This document shows positions 1-8,810 of a DNA stretch of 64,000 nucleotides, one piece after another. The stretch comes from Pseudomonas sp. GGS8 (GTDB lineage: Bacteria > Pseudomonadota > Gammaproteobacteria > Pseudomonadales > Pseudomonadaceae). Both the position numbers and the translations under genes were made by a program. Numbering within the stretch: the stretch's first letter is position 1; the number at the start of each line of letters is the position of its first letter. The stretch lies in contig NZ_JALJWF010000001.1 of NCBI RefSeq assembly GCF_024168645.1, positions 6,637,501 to 6,701,500 of the forward strand, read 5' to 3'. The notes beneath the pieces were generated by a model. It saw only the letters and a list, made by a program, of their open reading frames with translations. It had not been told where the DNA came from and made no database searches.

Positions 1-33
1 CGCACAAGACCGCCGCCTCTGCGCGAGTTTTGA
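1..33 (+). other. Possible 3' tail of an upstream reading frame
   Basis: Frame 1 is open from the window edge and ends at a TGA at positions 31-33, encoding a short Arg/Pro-rich tail. It could be the end of a gene that begins before the window or simply chance. The stretch up to the first clear gene (position 193) holds a short inverted repeat near 65-92 and no convincing promoter. Confidence 0.25.
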
Positions 34-192
34 TTGTTTGAGTTAGGGTTTTCCTGAAATCATGCCCGGCAACAGCGCAATAGCGCCGGCTGACGCACCA
101 CGACGTAGCAAAAGATGTACCAGTCATTTGTACTGAACCTTCGCGCAAGGCTCATACTCGAACGCTTCAGAAGCCACTTACGGAGATCACCA

Positions 193-507
193 ATGGCACG
201 CATCAAGGCAAAGACTGCTCAAGAAATTCTGATGGAAGATTTTCAGACACTGGTCAGCGACACCGAACGGTTGCTGGAACACACCGCATCCCTGGCCGGT
301 GATCAGGCCGATGAGCTGCGTGAGCAGATCCGCGACAGTCTGCTGCGCGCCCGGGAAACCCTGAAGCTGACCGAAGACTCCCTGCGCGAGCGCGGCAAAG
401 CGGCTGTCACCGCCACGGAAGATTACGTCCAGGCCAACCCATGGCAATCGGTCGGGATCGCAGCCGGCGTGGGTTTCCTGATTGGTCTGCTGGCCACTCG
501 GCGCTGA
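193..507 (+). CDS. DUF883 (ElaB/YqjD-like) membrane-anchored protein
   Basis: A 104-residue protein of the DUF883/YqjD/ElaB family. The first 75 residues are a charged helical segment rich in Glu, Arg and Leu; the last 20 or so form one hydrophobic segment with glycines (SVGIAAGVGFLIGLLA) followed by TRR. Family members in E. coli are inner-membrane, ribosome-binding, stationary-phase proteins anchored by this C-terminal helix; that role is inferred here. The ATG at 193 has GGAG eight bases upstream; a longer in-frame ATG at 115 lacks family similarity. The next gene starts one base after the stop, so the three genes at 193-1236 look like one operon similar to yqjDEK. Confidence 0.85.
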   Translation: MARIKAKTAQEILMEDFQTLVSDTERLLEHTASLAGDQADELREQIRDSLLRARETLKLTEDSLRERGKAAVTATEDYVQANPWQSVGIAAGVGFLIGLLATRR

Positions 508-508
508 T

Positions 509-898
509 ATGGCAATCGATGAATCCGGCTCGTCCGCGACGGGCACCCGCTCTTCATCGCGGCGCCTGGGTGCCGCATTTCTTGGATTGCTGCATAGCCA
601 TGTCGAACTGTTCGGCATCGAACTGCAGGAGCAAAAAGCACGCACCGTAAGCCTGTTGCTGTTTGCAGGCCTGACGCTGGTCTTTGCCTTGTTGTTGTTA
701 GTGGGGTTGTCGACGCTGGTGTTGATCCTGTTTTGGGACACCAATCGCCTGGCGGCAATCATCGGGCTCTGTGTGTTCTACACCTTTGCGGCGTTGTTCT
801 GCGCAATGCGCTTGAGGGCAGCGATTTTTGATGAGTCCTCGCCCTTCCATGGCACCCTGGAAGAGCTGGCCAACGATCGGGAGCGTCTGTTGCCATGA
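509..898 (+). CDS. Phage-holin-type membrane protein (YqjE-like)
   Basis: A 129-residue protein with two hydrophobic segments around residues 50-75 and 80-100 and a charged N-terminus containing HSHVELFGIELQEQK, typical of the YqjE/holin superfamily III family found next to DUF883 genes. The ATG at 509 follows the upstream stop immediately; an upstream in-frame ATG at 482 lies inside the previous gene. The 3' end overlaps the next start by four bases (ATGA). The function is unknown in the family; the holin name reflects topology and does not imply phage origin. Confidence 0.8.
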   Translation: MAIDESGSSATGTRSSSRRLGAAFLGLLHSHVELFGIELQEQKARTVSLLLFAGLTLVFALLLLVGLSTLVLILFWDTNRLAAIIGLCVFYTFAALFCAMRLRAAIFDESSPFHGTLEELANDRERLLP

Positions 899-1236
899 GC
901 CTGCCTGAACTTCCCCGTAACAGCTCACGCACGGAAATGCGCAAGGCGTTGATCCGCCTGCGCATGGAAATGCATCGCCAGGAAATTCGCCACGAATCCC
1001 AACAACTGCTGCTGCCCCTGCAACGGGTACGTGGCATGACGCAAAACCTGCAAGACAGTTTCGGCATCAAACACGCCCCGCTCTGGGGCATCGCGGCCGT
1101 GATCGGGTTGGGCTTTCTGACCGGTAAGGGTGCCAAGAGTGGCGGTATCGGCAGCCTGACCAAACTGGTTAGCCTGGGCGCTACATTAGGGCCGCTGATC
1201 AAGCTGGTCATGCAGAACTCTTCGCGCAAACACTAA
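895..1236 (+). CDS. Small conserved protein, third gene of yqjDE-like operon
   Basis: A 113-residue protein starting at an ATGA overlap with the preceding membrane-protein gene. The N-terminal half is basic and helical (RKALIRLRMEMHRQEIRHES) and the C-terminal half contains a weakly hydrophobic stretch around residues 62-90 with a glycine-rich patch. Its position matches YqjK in the enterobacterial yqjCDEK cluster, but I cannot claim sequence homology. Translational coupling with its neighbours is the main clue to function. Confidence 0.7.
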   Translation: MSLPELPRNSSRTEMRKALIRLRMEMHRQEIRHESQQLLLPLQRVRGMTQNLQDSFGIKHAPLWGIAAVIGLGFLTGKGAKSGGIGSLTKLVSLGATLGPLIKLVMQNSSRKH

Positions 1237-1271
1237 TCAGTCTTGTCTGGCTGCATTCTTGCAATACCACC

Positions 1272-1303
1272 GGGATTAACCTCTTTATCGAGAGGTTAAT
1301 CCC
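1272..1303. terminator. Perfect 13-bp inverted repeat, probable terminator or processing hairpin
   Basis: The arms GGGATTAACCTCT and AGAGGTTAATCCC pair perfectly over 13 bp around a six-base loop, 36 bases after the stop of the yqjK-position gene. No T-run follows, so it is not a canonical intrinsic terminator; it may still protect the 3' end of the message. Confidence 0.5.
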
Positions 1304-1361
1304 GCGTACCTACCTGGCGACCAGGTTTTTATCCAGAACAACACCTTAATAAGGAGGCCTC

Positions 1362-2525
1362 GTGATCGACGGGCAACCGCTCGCCTGTTTTCAGCCATTC
1401 ATCGATACCGCTACAGGCCGTATCGCTGGTGTCGAAGCGCTGGGCCGATTGCGCCAGGCCGATGGTCAACTGATGTCGGTAGGTGCGCTGTTCGCCGATC
1501 CGCGAACCCCGGCCATCGCCCTGCGGCGTCTTGATCGCCAGATTCGCGACAACGCCCTGAGCCGTCTGCATGAAGCGCCCGCTGACTGGTTTCTCAGCCT
1601 GAACATCTCACCCCGCTGGATCAGCCGCTTGCGCCGGGACCAGGCACTGCCGAGCCTCAAGCAACTGAGCAGGCATGGTGTCGACGCACAGCGAATCGTC
1701 TTCGAGATCACCGAATTGGGCGGCGACAGCCAGCGTCTGGCTGAAGTCGTGGCCCGCTACCGGCAAGCCGGGGCGCGGATTGCCATCGATGATTTCGGTG
1801 CCGGTTACTCTCAACTCGATCGCGTGTTGGCCCTGCAACCGGACATTCTCAAGCTCGACATGCGGTTGTTTCAGGCCGCCGCGTTGGGCGGTCCCAGCAG
1901 CGATGTGGTCAAGGCGCTGGCGCAAATGGCGGAGAAAACCGGTTGCTGGATCATTGCCGAAGGCGTGGAAACCGAAGCTCAACTGAATTTTGCCCTGGAA
2001 TGCGGCTCACGCTACGTACAGGGCTTTCTGTTCGCCCGAGCGCAAGCGGATTTCTTCGCCACCGACGCCTTTGTCGAGCGCTTCGCGCAATTGCGCCAGC
2101 GTTACGTACAACAAAAACTGACTGAACGTGCTCGCCTGATGATCATGCGCCAGCAACTCAGCGAACTGATGGCCATCCTGCAAGCCTGGGCTCAAGCCGA
2201 CGCCCCCCTCAGCGCTTTGCCGCAACTGGAAGCGTTTCCCTGGCTGTTGCGTTTTTATCAGTGCGACCGCCATGGCACGCAACTGACCCCCAACCTGGAA
2301 TGGCGCCACAACGGCTGGGAAGCCGATAACCGCTATCTGGGTCACAACTGGTCATGGCGCCCCTATTTTTATCACTTGCTGGCCGAGGGTTGGGATGAGC
2401 GCCGTCTGACGCTTTCCAACACTTACCGCGACGCCACCAGCAATCAGTATTGCCTCACTGCAGGGCAGTTTTTCGATAACGGCGAACGGCTACTGCTCAT
2501 CGATATCGATGCCGCGGGGCTCTAG
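1362..2525 (+). CDS. EAL-domain cyclic-di-GMP phosphodiesterase with YkuI-like C-terminus
   Basis: A 387-residue soluble protein. Residues 1-235 form an EAL domain with the expected residues: VEALGR for the EAL signature, LNIS, FEITE, the IDDFGAGYS loop, LKLDM, AEGVE and VQGF. All metal and catalytic positions I can recognise are present, so it is probably an active phosphodiesterase degrading c-di-GMP. The last 150 residues contain LGHNWSWRPYF and a later SNTYRDATSNQYCLT segment, which resemble the PAS-like C-terminal domain of Bacillus YkuI. There is no GGDEF or transmembrane segment. The start is a GTG behind a strong AAGGAGG. The dGTPase gene begins 67 bases downstream on the same strand. 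Confidence 0.9.
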   Translation: MIDGQPLACFQPFIDTATGRIAGVEALGRLRQADGQLMSVGALFADPRTPAIALRRLDRQIRDNALSRLHEAPADWFLSLNISPRWISRLRRDQALPSLKQLSRHGVDAQRIVFEITELGGDSQRLAEVVARYRQAGARIAIDDFGAGYSQLDRVLALQPDILKLDMRLFQAAALGGPSSDVVKALAQMAEKTGCWIIAEGVETEAQLNFALECGSRYVQGFLFARAQADFFATDAFVERFAQLRQRYVQQKLTERARLMIMRQQLSELMAILQAWAQADAPLSALPQLEAFPWLLRFYQCDRHGTQLTPNLEWRHNGWEADNRYLGHNWSWRPYFYHLLAEGWDERRLTLSNTYRDATSNQYCLTAGQFFDNGERLLLIDIDAAGL

Positions 2526-2592
2526 TTCTCCTTGCAGGTACCGGCGCGAACCGGGAAGCTAGGGGTTCAGTCAACTGACGGAGAAACCAGCC

Positions 2593-3924
2593 TTGGATTG
2601 GCACACCCTGCTTACCCGCGAACGCCTCGGAAAACCTGTGCACAGCCCGGAAGAACTCGGTCGCAGTCCTTTCCATAAAGACCACGACCGGATCATTTTC
2701 TCGGGTGCATTTCGCCGTCTCGGGCGCAAGACCCAGGTCCATCCGGTCTCCAGTAACGATCACATTCACACGCGCCTGACCCACTCCCTGGAAGTCAGCT
2801 GCGTCGGCCGTTCGCTGGGGATGCGCGTCGGTGAAACCATCCGTAGCGCCCTGCCCGACTGGTGCGAACCGAGTGACCTGGGGATGGTGGTGCAATCAGC
2901 TTGCCTGGCCCATGACATCGGCAATCCACCCTTCGGCCACTCTGGCGAAGACGCGATCCGCCATTGGTTCCAGCAGGCCGCCGGCCGTGGCTGGCTGGAT
3001 GCCATGAGCGAAGCCGAACGCAACGACTTCCTCAACTTCGAGGGTAATGCCCAAGGCTTCCGGGTGCTCACCCAGCTTGAATACCACCAGTTCGAAGGAG
3101 GCACCCGGCTGACCTACGCCACCCTGGGCACCTACCTGAAATACCCGTGGACGGCCCGGCACGCCGACTCACTGGGCTACAAGAAGCACAAGTTCGGCTG
3201 CTACCAGAGCGAACTGCCGCTGCTGGAACAGATCGCGCATAAACTCGGGCTGCCCCAACTGGAAGAGCAGCGCTGGGCGCGCCATCCGCTGGTGTATCTG
3301 ATGGAGGCCGCGGACGACATCTGCTACGCGCTGATCGATCTGGAAGATGGCCTGGAGATGGAGCTGTTGGAGTACGCCGAAGTCGAGTCTCTGCTGCTGG
3401 ACCTGGTGGGCGACGATCTCCCGGAAACTTATCGCCAGCTCGGTCCACAGGATTCGCGGCGGCGCAAACTGGCGATTCTGCGGGGCAAGGCCATCGAACA
3501 CCTGACCAACGCAGCAGCCCGAGCCTTCGTCGAGCAGCAGGACGCGTTGCTGTCCGGCACACTGCCGGGGGACCTTGTCGAACACATGCATGGCCCGGCC
3601 AAACGCTGCGTCCTGAATGCCAAGGACATGGCACGCAAAAAAATCTTCCAGGACAAGCGCAAGACGCTCCACGAAATCGGCGCCTACACCACCCTGGAAA
3701 TCCTGCTCAATGCTTTTTGCGGCGCAGCACTGGAGCAGCACAACGGTCGTACGCCCTCCTTCAAGAACCGGCGCATACTTGATCTGTTGGGCAACAATGC
3801 ACCCGATCCCCACGGTCCTTTGCACACCTCTTTCTTGCGCATGATTGATTTTATCGCCGGCATGACCGACAGCTATGCCGGTGAAATGGCGCTGGAAATG
3901 ACTGGTCGTTCAAGCCACGGATAA
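2593..3924 (+). CDS. dgt: Deoxyguanosinetriphosphate triphosphohydrolase (dGTPase)
   Basis: A 443-residue HD-superfamily enzyme hydrolysing dGTP (and often other dNTPs) to the nucleoside and triphosphate. Seen: RLTHSLEV near residue 57, the HD signature [12 protein letters not shown] near 105-116, and a later [15 protein letters not shown] metal-site motif around 235-250. Length fits the family. The start is a TTG at 2593 with GGAG at 2580-2583; no ATG is available near the N-terminus. It follows the EAL gene with a short gap and may share its transcript. Confidence 0.95.
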   Translation: MDWHTLLTRERLGKPVHSPEELGRSPFHKDHDRIIFSGAFRRLGRKTQVHPVSSNDHIHTRLTHSLEVSCVGRSLGMRVGETIRSALPDWCEPSDLGMVVQSACLAHDIGNPPFGHSGEDAIRHWFQQAAGRGWLDAMSEAERNDFLNFEGNAQGFRVLTQLEYHQFEGGTRLTYATLGTYLKYPWTARHADSLGYKKHKFGCYQSELPLLEQIAHKLGLPQLEEQRWARHPLVYLMEAADDICYALIDLEDGLEMELLEYAEVESLLLDLVGDDLPETYRQLGPQDSRRRKLAILRGKAIEHLTNAAARAFVEQQDALLSGTLPGDLVEHMHGPAKRCVLNAKDMARKKIFQDKRKTLHEIGAYTTLEILLNAFCGAALEQHNGRTPSFKNRRILDLLGNNAPDPHGPLHTSFLRMIDFIAGMTDSYAGEMALEMTGRSSHG

Positions 3925-3932
3925 CAGCGCAT

Positions 3933-3969
3933 CGATCAGCCGCGTCAGCGACGTCTGAACGGCTGATCG
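3933..3969. terminator. Hairpin downstream of dgt
   Basis: The arms CGATCAGCCG and CGGCTGATCG pair over 10 bp around a 17-base loop, nine bases after the dgt stop. There is no T-run, so terminator function is only likely from position. Confidence 0.4.
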
Positions 3970-4095
3970 AATGTCTCGACATTCATCTGTATTTCAACAT
4001 CGACAGAATCGCCCTACACCTTGTGCAGAGCTGACTGATCGATTGTTCGGCCGTCTCGCGAAACAATTGCACACCCACTGCTCGACAGATGAAGC

Positions 4096-4500
4096 ATGAA
4101 AACTCCTACGTTCAAACACGATTGGCACATATTGCTGGTGGAAGATCATCCGTTTCAGCTGAGAGCGACTCAATACCTGCTCGAGAGTTACGGCTTCACC
4201 CAACTGACCACCACGGACAGTGCCGAAGGCGCCTTGCAACAAATGCTCAAGGCTGCGCAACCGTTCGATATTCTTCTGTGCGACCAATGCCTGCCCGACC
4301 TTCCCGGTCTTGACTTGATAGAGTTTGCCAGTCACCGGGGAATGATCAGACAGGCAATACTGCTGAGCAGCCTGACATTCGCCGAATTGGAAAAACTTAA
4401 AACAATGGCCTACGAACATGGACTTCCTTTGCTCGGCTATTTGATCAAGCCATTGAAACAATCAGACTTTAGAAACTTATTGACCTTAGCCTCACAATAA
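4096..4500 (+). CDS. Receiver-only response regulator (RocR-like REC without EAL)
   Basis: A 134-residue protein made of one receiver domain. The acidic pair ED follows the ILLVEDH strand near residue 16, the phosphorylatable Asp lies in LLCDQCLPDLPG near residue 58, and the conserved Lys is in YLIKPL near residue 115. No output domain follows. The C-terminal part (HGLPLLGYLIKPL) is reminiscent of the receiver of RocR from the Pseudomonas Roc/Sad system, which normally continues into an EAL domain. It sits upstream of a BvgA/RocA-like regulator and a BvgS/RocS-like kinase, so it may be an alternative phosphate acceptor for that kinase; that is inference. Confidence 0.8.
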   Translation: MKTPTFKHDWHILLVEDHPFQLRATQYLLESYGFTQLTTTDSAEGALQQMLKAAQPFDILLCDQCLPDLPGLDLIEFASHRGMIRQAILLSSLTFAELEKLKTMAYEHGLPLLGYLIKPLKQSDFRNLLTLASQ

Positions 4501-4652
4501 AACACGCCATTTCCTACACACTAAAACCACACCAAAAAACACAGACTAGAACTTATAACCCAACGCTTCCTCCCTCTTGACAACGCCACCCAAACTTTAA
4601 CCTTTCCTCATTCAGAACCTAGTTAGTACGTAGTCCATTTCTTTTTCAATTG

Positions 4653-4666
4653 TAGGACTTTTCCTA
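4653..4666. promoter_or_regulatory. BvgA-like inverted heptad (TAGGAC-TTTTCCTA)
   Basis: In the AT-rich gap 4501-4755 lies TAGGACTTTTCCTA. The right half TTTCCTA equals the known BvgA half-site consensus and the left half TAGGACT matches its inverse at five of seven positions. It stands 90 bases before the start of the BvgA/RocA-like gene, suggesting autoregulation by that family. The rest of the gap shows no gene. Confidence 0.4.
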
Positions 4667-4755
4667 TATTGCTGCTATCGGCTTGTCAGTTCATGCGCCC
4701 CCTCAACTACTGAGCTAAGGTGCGCGCTTTATTTGTGCACGTATGGGATTTGATT

Positions 4756-5381
4756 ATGAACTCCGTTTTTATTGTCGACGATCACCCTGTCATCCGCCTT
4801 GCCGTTCGAATGCTGCTGGAACATGAAGGTTACAAAGTCGTCGGCGAAACTGACAATGGCGTCGATGCCATGCAGATGGTGCGCGAATGCATGCCCGACC
4901 TGATCATCCTCGACATCAGTATCCCCAAACTGGACGGACTGGAAGTGCTCTCCCGTTTCAACGCAATGAGCACGCCATTGAAGACACTGGTGTTAACCGC
5001 TCAATGCCCGAAACTTTTCGGTATCCGCTGCATGCAATCAGGTGCATCAGGGTATGTATGCAAACAGGAAGAACTCAGTGAACTGGTGAGCGCGATCAAG
5101 GCAGTTTTATCAGGTTACAACTACTTCCCCAGCGAGGCCTTGAACCCGGTTCGCTGTGACGACGCACAGTGGGCAGACCTGGACTTGTTCAAGTCCGTTA
5201 ATGATCAGAGTTGATGGTACTACAACTTTTTGCCCAAGGTCGCACCAACAAGGAAATCGCCAAAGGCATGTTTCTCAGCAACAAGACTGTCAGCACCTAT
5301 AAAAAACGACTTATGCAGAAACTCAAAGCCAAATCTCTGGTTGAACTCATCGATATGGCAAAACGTAACGCGTTAGTGTGA
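4756..5381 (+). pseudogene. BvgA/RocA-like response regulator, frameshifted between receiver and HTH
   Basis: The first part (4756-5214) encodes a receiver domain: FIVDDHP at the N-terminus, LIILDISIPKLDG with the phosphorylatable Asp near residue 54, and Lys near 104. It hits TGA at 5212-5214. One frame back, from 5208, the sequence continues as E-L-M-V-L-Q-L-F-A-Q-G-R, then TNKEIAKGMFLSNKTVSTYKKRL, a textbook LuxR-type helix-turn-helix, ending at TGA 5379-5381. Adding one G within CAGAG (5206-5210) restores a full-length NarL/BvgA-type regulator. No slippery heptamer is visible. Either a true single-base deletion or a sequencing error. The kinase gene follows immediately. Confidence 0.85.
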
Positions 5382-5389
5382 GGAACAGG

Positions 5390-8300
5390 ATGCCCAGTCG
5401 TTTGAAGGATTATCTAAGACTCACGGTCGCGGCTTTATACCTGAGTACCCCGGTGCTCGCGGCGCAGACAGCCAGCCAAAACTACACCCTGCTCAGTCGC
5501 TCAACGACCGGGCACATGGAAGTTCAACTGGATACCTCACAACGACAATGGGTCAAAGACAAACGTGAATTGGTCCTGGGCACGTCAGGTCCGGATTATC
5601 CGCCTTTCGACCTGACCCTCAGCGGCCACGACTACGAAGGCTTCACCGCCGACTACGCCGGCATCCTCGGCAAAGTTACGGGGTTGCCCGTCAAGGTTCA
5701 GCGCTTCGCGTCCCGAGGGGCGGCGATCGAGGCGCTGGAAAAGGGTCAGGTCGACTTGCTCGGCACCGCCAATGGGTATGAGGCCGACAATGCCGACATT
5801 GCCCTGTCCACACCTTACGCCGTGGATCAACCGGTGCTGGTGACACGGGAAGGAGAAACCAGGTCTCTGACCGATGGTCTTGCCGGCCTGCGGCTTAGCA
5901 TGGTGTATCACTATCTGCCCCTGGACGAAGTCAGGGCGCTGTATCCGAAGGCAATCATCACCTCCTACCCGTCCTACCAGAATGCAATCAACGCGGTTGC
6001 CTTCGACCAGGCCGATGTTTTTCTCGGTGACACCATTTCAACTCATTACATGATCAACAAGGGGTATCTGAACAACATCCGCATGGCCAACTTCGGTAAA
6101 CACGAAGCCCATGGTTTCAGCTTTGCCGTACAGAAGGGCAACCCGGACCTGCTCGGGATCATCAACGCGGTACTCAAGGCCATCCCCACCAGCGAGCGGG
6201 AAAACATCGCCAAACGCTGGAGTGCCGGCAGCGACATTCTTCTCACCGATCAAAAACTGCAACTCACTCACCACGAAGAACGTTGGCTGGCGCAACATCC
6301 GGTGGTGCGGGTGGTGGTTAATGAAGCCTTTGCGCCGCTGACGTTTTTTGACGGTGACGGCAACTTTCGGGGTGTCACGGCTGACCTGCTCGAACTGATC
6401 AGATTGCGCACCGGTTTGCGCTTCGAGATCCAGCGCAGCCGAAGCGATGACGAGATGGTCGAGCAGATCGCTAACCAGCAGGCCGACCTGATCGCCGCCC
6501 TGCTCCCCAGCGCACAGCGTGAAACGCTGTTGAACTTCAGCCGCCCTTACCTGGAAAACTCCTTTGTCCTGCTGACGCGCAAAGCGGCCGACAGCCCGAC
6601 AAACCTCAACCAGCTGCAGGACAAACGCCTGGCCATTGCTCAGGGCAATCCGCTGGTGGATTACCTGCGCAGCGAGTTTCCGCGGATCAACCTGGTTGAA
6701 ACTCCAGACACGTTCAGTGCCGTGGAGTTGCTCGCCGAGGGCAAGGCAGAAGGTGCGGTGAACTCATTGGTGATCGCCAATTACTTCATCTCATCGCGGA
6801 TTTTCGAGCAGACACTTCAGATCACCACCACCATCGGCACCCAACAGGCGGCATTTTCCCTGGCGACCGGGCGCGACGCCAAAGAACTGAATGCCATCCT
6901 CGACAAGGCGTTGTTGAGCATTGCACCGGAAGAGCTGGGCATCATCAATAACCGCTGGCGGGGTTATTCGGCGGCTTCGCAAAGTACCTGGCGCAACTAT
7001 CACCGTGTGTTCTATCAGATCGTTACCGGCGCTGGCGTTCTGCTGCTGATATCCGTTGCCTGGAACGCCTATATGAGACGCCAGATAAAACAGCGGCAGG
7101 CGGCGAAAGAACGCGCAGATGAAGCCAACCGGGCTAAAAGCACCTTTCTGGCAACCATGAGCCATGAGATCCGCACGCCGATGAATGCAATCATCGGCAT
7201 GCTCGAGCTGACACTCAAACGTATCGATCACGACCATGCGGATCGACCGGCCATCGACGTCGCGTATCACTCGGCAAAAGACTTGTTGGAACTGATCGGA
7301 GACATTCTCGACATTGCGCGCATCGAATCCGGACGTCTGAGCCTGAGCCCGGAGCGCGTCAATCTGGCTGAAACCGCAGCCTCGGTGGTGCGGATCTTCG
7401 ACGGACTGGCCCGGCAAAAAAATCTCGGGCTGCACCTGGCATTCAACCCTGCCAAACCGACGACCGATGTGCTGTTGGACCCGATGCGTTTCAAGCAGGT
7501 GCTGTCCAACCTGGTCAGCAATGCAATCAAGTTTACGCAACAGGGTCAGGTCAGGATCAGCCTCGAGTTGCAACCGACCGACGAGCCCGACCACGTGCAA
7601 CTGCAATTGCTGGTTGAGGACAGTGGCGCCGGAATCAGCGAGCAGGATCAGCAGCGACTGTTCGAGCCTTTCGTCCAGGCCGATAACTCCGGCCAGTTAC
7701 CCAGGGGCGGGGCGGGGTTGGGCCTGGTGATCAGCCGCAATCTGTGCGAAATGATGGGTGGCAACCTGCAATTGAGTAGTCAGCCAGGGGTCGGCACTCA
7801 GGTTCGGGTTTCGCTGAACCTGGCGACCCTGCCGCCTGTACAGATACCGGAAATTGCCGAGCCACAGATTCACCAGAGCGCAGCGCCCTTGAACGTTCTG
7901 GTGGTCGACGATCACCCGGCCAATCGCTTGCTCATGTGCCAGCAACTGGAGTTTCTGGGGCATCGGTTCAGCGTCGCAGCCGATGGCGAGACGGGGTTGG
8001 AGGCATGGAAGAATCAACCATTCGACCTGGTGATTGCCGATTGCAACATGCCGATCATGAATGGATATGAGATGGCTCGTGCCATTCGCCAACATGAACA
8101 GCGTCTGCAGCGCCCGCCCTGTACCGTTCTGGGTTTCACCGCCAATGCGCAGCCGGAGGAAAGACAACGCTGCAAGCAAGCCGGGATGGACGATTGCCTG
8201 TTCAAACCCCTGAGCCTGACAGCCTTGAGCCAATGGATCGAACGCATCGCGCCGAAGGTTCGTGACCCGGCGTTCAGTCTGGAGGGGCTGCACCTGTTGA

Positions 8301-8650
8301 CCGGTGGCAACCCGACGCTGAACCGGCGATTGTTGACCGAGCTGCTCAATAGCAACCACCTGGATCACCAAACGCTGCTGACGTTGTCCCGGTCAAACGA
8401 CCGGCAGTCACTCCTCGACATCGCCCACAAAATCAAGGGTGCAGCGCGAATCGTCCAGGCCTCCCGACTGATCGACAGTTGCGAGGCACTCGAAAAGGCC
8501 TGCAACAACAGGCTCCACCACGACCAAGTGGCCGATTGCAGCAAGTCCATGGAGCGCGCCATGCTCGAACTGGATCACGCGTTGCAACAACAGCTCGCAC
8601 GCCACGACAAAAAGCAGAATGACGGAGCGTTAACTATGCTGGAAGGCTGA
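5390..8650 (+). CDS. BvgS/EvgS/RocS-like unorthodox hybrid sensor kinase
   Basis: A 1086-residue multidomain kinase. Order: signal peptide (about residues 1-26), two periplasmic solute-binding type-3 (Venus flytrap) domains (about 50-275 and 290-520), one transmembrane helix near 540-560, a short linker, HisKA with [14 protein letters not shown] near 585, HATPase with the N box (NLVSNAIKF) and G boxes, a receiver with DDHP and ADCNMP near 835-950, and a C-terminal Hpt domain with [10 protein letters not shown] near 1010. No PAS domain is evident between membrane and HisKA, unlike BvgS. The preferred start is ATG 5390 with AGGA upstream; a GTG at 5378 overlaps the regulator stop. Its presumed partner regulator is frameshifted. 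Confidence 0.93.
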   Translation: MPSRLKDYLRLTVAALYLSTPVLAAQTASQNYTLLSRSTTGHMEVQLDTSQRQWVKDKRELVLGTSGPDYPPFDLTLSGHDYEGFTADYAGILGKVTGLPVKVQRFASRGAAIEALEKGQVDLLGTANGYEADNADIALSTPYAVDQPVLVTREGETRSLTDGLAGLRLSMVYHYLPLDEVRALYPKAIITSYPSYQNAINAVAFDQADVFLGDTISTHYMINKGYLNNIRMANFGKHEAHGFSFAVQKGNPDLLGIINAVLKAIPTSERENIAKRWSAGSDILLTDQKLQLTHHEERWLAQHPVVRVVVNEAFAPLTFFDGDGNFRGVTADLLELIRLRTGLRFEIQRSRSDDEMVEQIANQQADLIAALLPSAQRETLLNFSRPYLENSFVLLTRKAADSPTNLNQLQDKRLAIAQGNPLVDYLRSEFPRINLVETPDTFSAVELLAEGKAEGAVNSLVIANYFISSRIFEQTLQITTTIGTQQAAFSLATGRDAKELNAILDKALLSIAPEELGIINNRWRGYSAASQSTWRNYHRVFYQIVTGAGVLLLISVAWNAYMRRQIKQRQAAKERADEANRAKSTFLATMSHEIRTPMNAIIGMLELTLKRIDHDHADRPAIDVAYHSAKDLLELIGDILDIARIESGRLSLSPERVNLAETAASVVRIFDGLARQKNLGLHLAFNPAKPTTDVLLDPMRFKQVLSNLVSNAIKFTQQGQVRISLELQPTDEPDHVQLQLLVEDSGAGISEQDQQRLFEPFVQADNSGQLPRGGAGLGLVISRNLCEMMGGNLQLSSQPGVGTQVRVSLNLATLPPVQIPEIAEPQIHQSAAPLNVLVVDDHPANRLLMCQQLEFLGHRFSVAADGETGLEAWKNQPFDLVIADCNMPIMNGYEMARAIRQHEQRLQRPPCTVLGFTANAQPEERQRCKQAGMDDCLFKPLSLTALSQWIERIAPKVRDPAFSLEGLHLLTGGNPTLNRRLLTELLNSNHLDHQTLLTLSRSNDRQSLLDIAHKIKGAARIVQASRLIDSCEALEKACNNRLHHDQVADCSKSMERAMLELDHALQQQLARHDKKQNDGALTMLEG

Positions 8651-8682
8651 GCGTTGTGTTCATCGTCAGGGAGAAAGTTGCA

Positions 8683-8781
8683 ATGCCCAGCCCACTGCGC
8701 CCGGATCAACGCCGGTTTCCCCTGCACATCCATATCAGCGTGATGTTCACGTTCCTGTTGTCGACCCGACAAACCTGCTGA
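8683..8781 (+). pseudogene. 33-codon remnant of a membrane signalling gene
   Basis: A short frame with a good ribosome-binding site (GGGAGAAAG, seven bases before ATG) encodes MPSPLRPDQRRFPLHIHISV followed by MFTFLL and then stops after a few unrelated codons inside a hairpin. The start resembles, from memory, the cytoplasmic N-terminus and first half of the first transmembrane helix of HD-GYP or cyclase-type sensor proteins in Pseudomonas. The helix is cut after LL. I read this as the 5' end of a gene whose remainder was deleted. It could instead be a small leader peptide. Confidence 0.45.
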
Positions 8782-8810
8782 TCAAGGCCGGCTTGAAAGC
8801 CTGATCAGCA
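8776..8810. terminator. Hairpin between convergent genes
   Basis: TGCTGATCAAGGC and GCCTGATCAGCA pair with one bulge around a ten-base loop. The right arm contains the msrC stop codon and the left arm contains the stop of the upstream remnant. It lies at a convergent junction, which supports a terminator role; T-runs are absent. Confidence 0.45.

Noticed and set aside
509..898. Prophage signal from the holin-type gene
   Set aside because: The YqjE-like family is chromosomal and operonic; no other phage gene is present.
4756..5381. Programmed -1 frameshift in the response-regulator gene
   Set aside because: No X-XXY-YYZ slippery heptamer or downstream structure is visible near 5203-5214; a deletion or read error is simpler.
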